A stretch of 7,388 bases of DNA, taken from contig JAFDFT010000108.1 of the NCBI GenBank assembly GCA_019309685.1, positions 1 to 7,388 on the forward strand. Direction: 5' to 3'. Origin of the DNA: Deltaproteobacteria bacterium (GTDB lineage: Bacteria > Desulfobacterota > Desulfobacteria > Desulfobacterales > JAABPS01). Within the stretch, counting starts at the first letter, position 1, and the number at the start of each line of letters is the position of its first letter. Positions 6,226 through 7,388 of the stretch are shown here, in pieces. The notes under the pieces were generated by a model. The model did not search any database and was not told the DNA's origin. It worked only from the letters and a program-made list of their open reading frames with translations. Made by a program: the position numbers and the translations under genes.

Positions 6226-6345
6226 TACCCTTTTCTCTTCCGGCAGCATGTTTCTTGCTTTTAAAATAATATCGGTCGGAATTTCTTTATAAAAAGCTTG
6301 TGTAATTCCTCCACTTAAGAACATTCCCTGTTTTAACACTTGCAT
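6220..6345 (-). pseudogene. Small minus-strand ORF with 3' end cut by the intron
   Basis: A 41-codon frame opens with ATG at 6345 and shows coding-like composition: MQVLKQGMFLSGG, then QAFYKEIPTDIILKAR, then NMLPEEKR. At the intron junction it now reads Val-Glu and a TAG inside the intron. Rejoining the flanks without the intron gives EEKRGQICP and TGA, with the tail provided by the 35-bp repeat. The intron lies antisense to this frame, so it cannot be removed from this transcript. No family was recognised and no good ribosome binding site precedes ATG 6345 or the inner Met codons. It may be a small real gene changed only in its tail, or the remnant of a longer one. Confidence 0.4.
6229..6235 (-). 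repeat. 35-bp dispersed repeat, second part of the intron-split copy (3' exon)
   Basis: CCTTTTC directly after the intron matches 1844-1850 of the empty copy; similarity ends here. The first exon base, C6229, would be IBS3. Seven bases alone would mean little, but they fall exactly at the junction predicted by domain VI and continue the 28-bp match on the other side of the intron. Confidence 0.8.
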
Positions 6346-6374
6346 TAAATATTGCTAAGCCCTATGATCACTTC

Positions 6375-6400
6375 CTTTGCAAATTGAGACTTTTGCAAAG
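6375..6400. promoter_or_regulatory. Double TTTGCAAA palindrome, operator-like
   Basis: The 8-bp palindrome TTTGCAAA occurs at 6376-6383 and 6392-6399, centre to centre 16 bp. Together with flanking C6375 and G6400 they form a 9-bp inverted repeat with an 8-nt spacer. It lies between divergent frames, 40 bp before the UPF0182 start. The layout suits a site for a dimeric repressor or activator, but no regulator is encoded in the window. The stem is too AT-rich to be a good terminator. Confidence 0.4.
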
Positions 6401-6440
6401 CGTTACTTTTGCCAACCTTCTACTATTGGAGTTTAAAATT

Positions 6441-7388
6441 ATGAAAATGAAGCATGTAACGATCTTATTAGGGCTTCTACCATTAGTCCTGCTTTGGGCA
6501 GTTATCTCTATATATCCCACCTTGTTATGGTTCCAGAATCTTAACTTCGCGACAGTATTCTGGACCATGGTACTGGGTAAATTCGGGCTTGCCACGGTGA
6601 TCTGGCTTCTTTTGATCATCATGCTGTCCGTCAATCTATACGCAGCTCAGCGTTTTCACCCTTTGAGCGAACAAACGACTACTGAGATAGGTGGAATGCC
6701 TGTATCCGGCATGACCTTGAACACTATCATCCTGGCCGCAATTCTGATCGTTAGTTTTGTTATTGCGTCAAGCGGCTCTGCAAGCTGGAACATGGTGCTT
6801 AGTTATTTAAACCAGCAACCCTTTGGCCTCACTGATCCTGTATTTAGCAAAGACATCGGCTTCTACGTGTTCTCTCTTCCCTTTTACACGTTTGTCCGGG
6901 AAGAGTTGCTTGTCCTTTTTCTCTTTGCCGGACTTGTGACTGCCATCTGGTATTTAAAAACCGGGGGCCTCCAGGTAATCGGTGAATTCCTTTTGACCGA
7001 GGACAAACCCACCGGTATACCCAAAATTAAAATTTCGGAAAAAGTCGGTAAGCACCTTCTCGTGCTTGGTGTTATCGTCGTCCTCCTTATCATCTGGGGC
7101 TTTCATCTAAAGATCTACGGTCTTCTCTATTCCACTCAAGGACCCGCCTTTGGCGCGAGCTACACGGATATCCACGTCAAGATCCCGGTTTACAGGGCTT
7201 TGATGGTGATATCCTTTTTATGGTGCCCGTTTATCATATATAACGTATTCAGACCAAGGATAAAGCTGCTCTTAATAAGTGGCGCAATATGGTTAGGCGC
7301 CATTCTGATCCTGGCCGGCGGTCTTCCCGTCCTGGTACAAAAAATTGTGGTTAAGCCTAATGAATTAGCCAAAGAATCACCCTTTATC
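6441..7388 (+). CDS. UPF0182 family membrane protein, 5' part
   Basis: The first 316 codons of a large membrane protein run off the right edge; family members are usually about 900 residues, so roughly a third is seen. Hydrophobic segments lie at about 6-25, 46-67, 93-112, 153-171, 205-222, 253-269 and 276-298, as in the N-terminal membrane part of UPF0182. Recognisable family blocks are DPVFSKDIGFYVFSLPFY (132-149), YGLLYS (226-231), FGASYTD (237-243) and LPVLVQKIVVKPNEL (295-309). The molecular function of UPF0182 is not established; the C-terminal region outside the window is expected to be largely extracytoplasmic. The start ATG at 6441 has GGAG (6428-6431) 9 nt upstream; a second Met two codons later is possible. 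The gene begins about 210 bp after the intron, and the palindromic site at 6375-6400 may control it. Confidence 0.9.
   Translation, partial: MKMKHVTILLGLLPLVLLWAVISIYPTLLWFQNLNFATVFWTMVLGKFGLATVIWLLLIIMLSVNLYAAQRFHPLSEQTTTEIGGMPVSGMTLNTIILAAILIVSFVIASSGSASWNMVLSYLNQQPFGLTDPVFSKDIGFYVFSLPFYTFVREELLVLFLFAGLVTAIWYLKTGGLQVIGEFLLTEDKPTGIPKIKISEKVGKHLLVLGVIVVLLIIWGFHLKIYGLLYSTQGPAFGASYTDIHVKIPVYRALMVISFLWCPFIIYNVFRPRIKLLLISGAIWLGAILILAGGLPVLVQKIVVKPNELAKESPFI

Larger units (their letters stand above)
4319..6228 (+). mobile_element. Group II intron, complete, 1910 nt
   Basis: This is a retrotransposable ribozyme with its own reverse transcriptase. Its ends were fixed by comparing the flanks with the uninterrupted repeat at 1816-1850: 5' exon ...TTGGCC at 4318, 3' exon CCTTTTC from 6229. 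Independent support comes from domain V at 6157-6190 and domain VI at 6193-6225, which leave a 3-nt tail UAC. The 3' end AC fits the usual AY. The 5' end reads GTTCG rather than the common GTGYG. Domains I-III occupy 4319 to about 4780 and the protein is encoded in domain IV. The element is visibly richer in GC than its surroundings, in keeping with arrival by transfer. All RT motifs and ribozyme parts that can be checked are intact, so it may still be active. Confidence 0.92.

Noticed and set aside
4319..6228. Target-site duplication flanking the element, as for a transposon
   Set aside because: The flanks rejoin to an uninterrupted block without duplicated bases, which is what reverse splicing by a group II intron produces.
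6368..6634. Minus-strand ORF 6634-6368
   Set aside because: It overlaps the well-supported UPF0182 gene in antisense and has no family features or start signal.

Overview
This window looks like part of a bacterial chromosome. It is AT-rich outside positions 4319-6228 and carries four recognisable chromosomal genes, one mobile intron and several small or damaged items. Gene density is low and intergenic spaces are long. A sigma-54-type promoter candidate, a cytidylate-kinase-like protein and a UPF0182 protein would fit an anaerobic lineage such as Desulfobacterota or Clostridia, but no feature fixes the taxon.

Layout. Positions 1-646 are mostly non-coding: a possible divergent gene start at the left edge, a 9-bp hairpin, and a sigma-54-like promoter. 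A cytidylate-kinase-like gene follows (647-1405, +), then a doubtful small membrane ORF (1472-1660, +). On the minus strand lies a two-gene operon: a secreted or membrane-anchored GH79 (heparanase / beta-glucuronidase family) hydrolase (4033-2390), and 15 bp downstream of it an HXXEE integral membrane protein (2374-1826). A GC-richer group II intron (4319-6228, +) follows, with its reverse transcriptase/maturase (4796-6145) and clear domains V and VI. To its right are a short minus-strand ORF whose 3' end the intron has cut, a palindromic operator-like site, and the first 316 codons of a UPF0182 membrane protein that runs off the window.

Main discovery. The intron boundaries can be read from the window itself because an empty copy of its target is present. 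A 35-bp block at 1816-1850 recurs, split by the intron, as 4291-4318 plus 6229-6235 (33 of 35 identical, same orientation). This defines an intron of 1910 nt and agrees with a bulged branch-point A at 6222 in domain VI. Read on the minus strand, the block gives the last codons and stop of two unrelated ORFs in the same frame (KRGQVYP-stop for the HXXEE protein, KRGQICP-stop for the small ORF before interruption). The block is therefore a short dispersed repeat sitting at gene 3' ends, and it is also the intron's target.

How parts work together. GH79 and HXXEE are probably co-transcribed. The intron is antisense to the ORF it cut and so cannot splice out of that transcript. The other genes show no evident pathway link.
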